Source: CAYLRF01 sp964385995 (GTDB lineage Bacteria > Bacillota > Clostridia > Lachnospirales > Lachnospiraceae). From it: 33,893 nucleotides of DNA. How positions within the stretch are numbered: position 1 is the first letter of the stretch; each line of letters opens with the position of its first letter. The notes under the pieces are model-generated. The model was not told where the DNA came from. It made no database searches and worked only from the letters and a program-made list of their open reading frames with translations. Shown here piece by piece: positions 31,291 through 33,893 of the stretch. The DNA lies in assembly GCA_964385995.1 (NCBI GenBank), contig CAYLRF010000012.1:1-33893 (forward strand). Reading direction: 5' to 3'. The position numbers were made by a program, and so were the translations under genes.

Positions 31291-32091
31291 TCATACGACG
31301 TAGAGCATGATACAAAGCGCGTGCAGTATGCTTCCTATCACGCAGAAAACATGAAACACGGAGTGGATGTATTTATGTTTTTTCCCGAACGCGTAGAAGA
31401 TCGCGCCTACCGTATAAGCGATCCCGCCGGCGAGGAGCAGTACCGTGCCGCCGGTTCCGAGCGAGCGCGTCACGATTTTCCATGTAAATACGATGCACCA
31501 GCCCATGCCGAGATAGCAGACCATGGAAAACAGTTTGAATTTTTGAAGGTTAATCGCGTTTAACACGACGCCGAGAGAGGCCATCCCCCATATCACGCCG
31601 AAGACGGTCCAGCCGAGCGCCGTGTCGGCCTCTCTTAAAGAACACAGAGCCAGCGGCGTATACGTGCCGGCGATCAACACGAAGATCGTGCAGTGATCCA
31701 TGACGCGAAATACCCATTTGGCCGCGAGCCTTTTACTCAGGCCGTGATAAATGCTGGACATGGTGTAAAGAAAAATCATTGACGCGCCGAAGATGGCGGA
31801 GCTGACCACGGCATACGGGTCGCGGTGCATGGCGGCGAAGATGACGCACAGGACAGTGGCGACTATGCCGACCGCGGCTCCCACTATGTGCGAGACCATG
31901 TTAAATATTTCTTCGCCCTTCGTATATTCGGGAATTTCCCGCGCCCTCGCCGCTTTCGCGGTATCTTTATTATCCGCTTCGTCCTCTTTCAAAACGCCGC
32001 ATTCGCCGTCCGTGGCGGGACCCTCATGAACGGCGCCGCTTTTTATATTGTTTTCATCGAATGAATCGCTGACTGACGCGGTGTGTCTCAT
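31291..32091 (-). CDS. Hemolysin III / YqfA (TrhA, PAQR-like) family membrane protein
   Basis: 266 residues from ATG 32091 (CAGGAG about 10 nt upstream; an in-frame TTG at 32097 is less likely). An acidic, non-conserved N-terminal ~45 residues lead to the family start YTKGEEIFNMVSHIVGAAVG, then seven hydrophobic helices with SSIYHGLS, MDHCTIFVLIAGTYTPLAL and C-terminal HSVFHVFCVIGSILHALC. The conserved Ser, His and Asp residues of the PAQR/CREST superfamily are present. Members were named for haemolytic activity but are probably housekeeping membrane proteins, linked to membrane energetics. The promoter at 32140-32168 fits. Confidence 0.9.
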   Translation of the reverse strand: MRHTASVSDSFDENNIKSGAVHEGPATDGECGVLKEDEADNKDTAKAARAREIPEYTKGEEIFNMVSHIVGAAVGIVATVLCVIFAAMHRDPYAVVSSAIFGASMIFLYTMSSIYHGLSKRLAAKWVFRVMDHCTIFVLIAGTYTPLALCSLREADTALGWTVFGVIWGMASLGVVLNAINLQKFKLFSMVCYLGMGWCIVFTWKIVTRSLGTGGTVLLLAGGIAYTVGAIFYAFGKKHKYIHSVFHVFCVIGSILHALCIMLYVV

Positions 32092-32139
32092 TTTCAAAAA
32101 ACTCCTGCCGTAATCTCACAACGTGCCGTGCCACGCGTG

Positions 32140-32168
32140 ATTGTATCACTTTTCACGATTTACCACAA
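32140..32168 (-). promoter_or_regulatory. Promoter for the hemolysin III family gene
   Basis: Minus strand TTGTGG (32163-32168), 17-bp spacer, TACAAT (32140-32145) with upstream TGA, 48 nt before the ATG at 32091. Confidence 0.65.
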
Positions 32169-32304
32169 GGAAGAAAACGACGCCTCATGTCCGGCCCCGT
32201 CACGGTCGTTTCTTTTCCTGTCCGGCGCTTCTTACGGTTTATTAAATATCAACCGATCCGGATAATATCGGTAATCCGCGAAGATCTCGATATCCGCAAT
32301 CTCA

Positions 32305-33893
32305 TCAAACGGCAAATCCGATGGCGCGTTTTTCCTGATGATTTCGGAGCGGCTGCTCGATATCTTCCGGAAGGATCGTGGCGACATCTGTTTTGCTTAC
32401 GGTTTCGGGATCAAGCCGCAACAGGCGCGACGCCTGCGCCATCTTCGCTTTTTCGATGACGGTTCTGACAAATCTTCCGTTTCCAAAATCGGGGTTTGCT
32501 CTTGCGCTATCAAAAATCGAGCTCATTTTCTCTAAGGCTTCAGGAGAGAGGATCATTCCCTTTTTCTTCGCGATCAGTTCCGCGATCTCACAGAGCTCCC
32601 CGGCGCTGTAATCCGCGAACGGGACACGATAGGCGATTCGGGAGCGCAGCCCGGGATTTTTTCCCAAAAAGGTTTCCATTTCCTTCGGGTACCCGGCAAA
32701 AATCACGACCATATCGTCCCTGTGGTTTTCCATTTCCTGCACAATCGTGTTAATCGCCTCATCTCCGTAAGAGCCGTTTCTGTCATCCACCAGAGAATAC
32801 GCCTCGTCGATAAACAGCACACCGCCCTCGGCCTCGTGAAATTTTCTCTGAATGGTGGGTGCGGTCCAGCCCACGTATTTGCCCACCAGATCTCCTCTGC
32901 CGACCTCGACCAGATGCCCGCGGGAGAGCAGTTCGTTGTCTTTCATAATTCTCGCGAACAGACGCGCGACTGTGGTTTTCGCGGTGCCGGGGTTCCCCGT
33001 AAACACCATATGCATGGTCATACTCTCCGTCTGCATTCCCCTATCGGCAAACAGCTTTTGCGCCTTGCGGTAATCGAGCGCTTCCGTTATAACTTTTTTG
33101 GCCGCGCCAAGGCCCGTCATTTCCATAAGTTCCTCATAGGCGGAGCCCTTCGGTTTCGCCTCGCGCACCTCCTTTTTCACGGAGGCAATCCCGCTGTACT
33201 GCGGATAAATTTTCGTCTTAAGTTTTTTGTCATACCAGGCGTCGAAAAGCTCGTGAAGGTCGGGCGCTAAATATCCTGTATCGGGTTCTACGCTTTCCGT
33301 CAGCGCCTTATCCGTTCTGACATGATGCTCCGCGGCAAGGCTTTTTAAGAAGCTCTTCGCTCTGTCGCCGAACGCCGGTTCCTCCTTTAACTCCACAAAG
33401 CTCGTATTGCCGAGATTTTCACGGAACTTTCGCTTTACTTCCCTGCACTCTCTCGGAAAGCAGAATACCGTGAGCACCCGGTCGGCGTATTTTTTCATGA
33501 TTTTGCAAAGCGTTTCCACGGTATCGTCTTCGCCGGAGACATATTCGTCGTCCGACGCGTCTCCCGCGAGATATTCCACCGTTACGGCCCCGCCGATACA
33601 GCTTTTATAAAGACAGTCGTACATAGCTTTACAGGAATCCGAAAAGTCATCATCCGGCTTAAACGTCACTGTACAGTATCTGCCGCTGCGCAGTCTCCCG
33701 ATGTCATAAAGGGAAGCGAGCAGAAGTTCGCGCGTTCCCTTGCGAATATCGTTATCGTCGGTTTCAATGACGTAATGCACAGGGTGACCTACGGCGCGCG
33801 ATCCGCCGCTCCCCGCGTAAATACGGTCGAGCTCCGGGAGAAGCGTCTCGCGCGACAACAGACGTTGCGCCGCCTCGTAAACGCTCTCTTTTT
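32305..33893 (-). CDS. CbxX/SpoVK-type AAA+ ATPase (5' end off window)
   Basis: The frame stays open to the right edge (residues before MSRETLLPEL read ...SVYEAAQRLL), so the true start is outside; the TTG at 33858 is only a possible start. The C-terminal half is a CbxX/CfqX AAA+ module: GLGAAKKVITEALDYRKA, Walker A GNPGTAKTTVARLFA (Ala in place of the usual Gly before Lys), GRGDLVGKYVGWTA, Walker B GGVLFIDEAYSLV, and arginine-finger region GLRSRIAYRVPF. The N-terminal ~200 residues (GHPVHYVIETDDND...ELLLASLYDIG) look like a diverged AAA-like domain without a Walker A. SpoVK is the sporulation relative and CbbX the Rubisco activase; the role here is unknown. Confidence 0.85.
   Translation of the reverse strand, partial: KESVYEAAQRLLSRETLLPELDRIYAGSGGSRAVGHPVHYVIETDDNDIRKGTRELLLASLYDIGRLRSGRYCTVTFKPDDDFSDSCKAMYDCLYKSCIGGAVTVEYLAGDASDDEYVSGEDDTVETLCKIMKKYADRVLTVFCFPRECREVKRKFRENLGNTSFVELKEEPAFGDRAKSFLKSLAAEHHVRTDKALTESVEPDTGYLAPDLHELFDAWYDKKLKTKIYPQYSGIASVKKEVREAKPKGSAYEELMEMTGLGAAKKVITEALDYRKAQKLFADRGMQTESMTMHMVFTGNPGTAKTTVARLFARIMKDNELLSRGHLVEVGRGDLVGKYVGWTAPTIQRKFHEAEGGVLFIDEAYSLVDDRNGSYGDEAINTIVQEMENHRDDMVVIFAGYPKEMETFLGKNPGLRSRIAYRVPFADYSAGELCEIAELIAKKKGMILSPEALEKMSSIFDSARANPDFGNGRFVRTVIEKAKMAQASRLLRLDPETVSKTDVATILPEDIEQPLRNHQEKRAIGFAV

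Overview
The window looks like a chromosomal fragment of a Bacillota member, most likely class Clostridia and plausibly Lachnospiraceae-like. I infer this from the gene set: RNase Y, RecX next to RecA, a class B sortase, a small RelQ-type alarmone synthetase, PTS enzyme I, a CbxX/SpoVK-type AAA+ ATPase and AAGGAG-type ribosome-binding sites. GC content is moderate, roughly 50-55 % by eye. It is a draft assembly. Three runs of exactly 100 N are each flanked by the same 55 bp on both sides, so the two contig ends overlap and no sequence need be missing.

Layout. (1) 1-3138, minus strand: a SEDS glycosyltransferase (FtsW type, cut by the left edge) translationally coupled to a divergent PTS enzyme I. 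(2) 3285-8457, plus strand: a shikimate block aroB-aroC-aroA with ATGA stop/start overlaps, then a class I DAHP synthase. (3) 8572-12379: queH, argH and asd. (4) 12402-16985: topoisomerase III, a left-handed beta-helix protein and a sodium:solute symporter. (5) 17290-23617: recA-recX, then rny and pnp, closed by an intrinsic terminator. (6) 24146-28628: release factor 3, an orphan PTS IIC-like membrane protein, RelQ and sortase B. (7) 28662-29491, minus: a small unknown protein plus an HD phosphohydrolase, with their own promoter. (8) 29610-33893: an AAA/DUF4143 ATPase, tRNA-Ser(CGA), a hemolysin III family membrane protein and a CbxX-type AAA+ ATPase cut by the right edge.

The most unusual property is tandem duplication. 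Most larger intergenic spacers between about 7.2 and 28.6 kb are filled by degenerate tandem arrays with units of 18 to 92 bp, a different sequence in each spacer. Several begin exactly in the last codons of the upstream gene, so the stop codon lies inside the first or second unit. Some run into the start of the next gene. Comparable duplications with periods that are multiples of three (33, 45 and 69 bp) sit inside ptsI and aroA and insert extra residues into otherwise conserved enzymes. The 84-bp array before prfC carries a small hairpin in every unit, and one unit shows a compensatory base-pair change.

No CRISPR array, insertion sequence, prophage or defence island was recognised. The non-housekeeping elements are the DUF4143 ATPase beside tRNA-Ser and the small unknown gene at 29285-29491.
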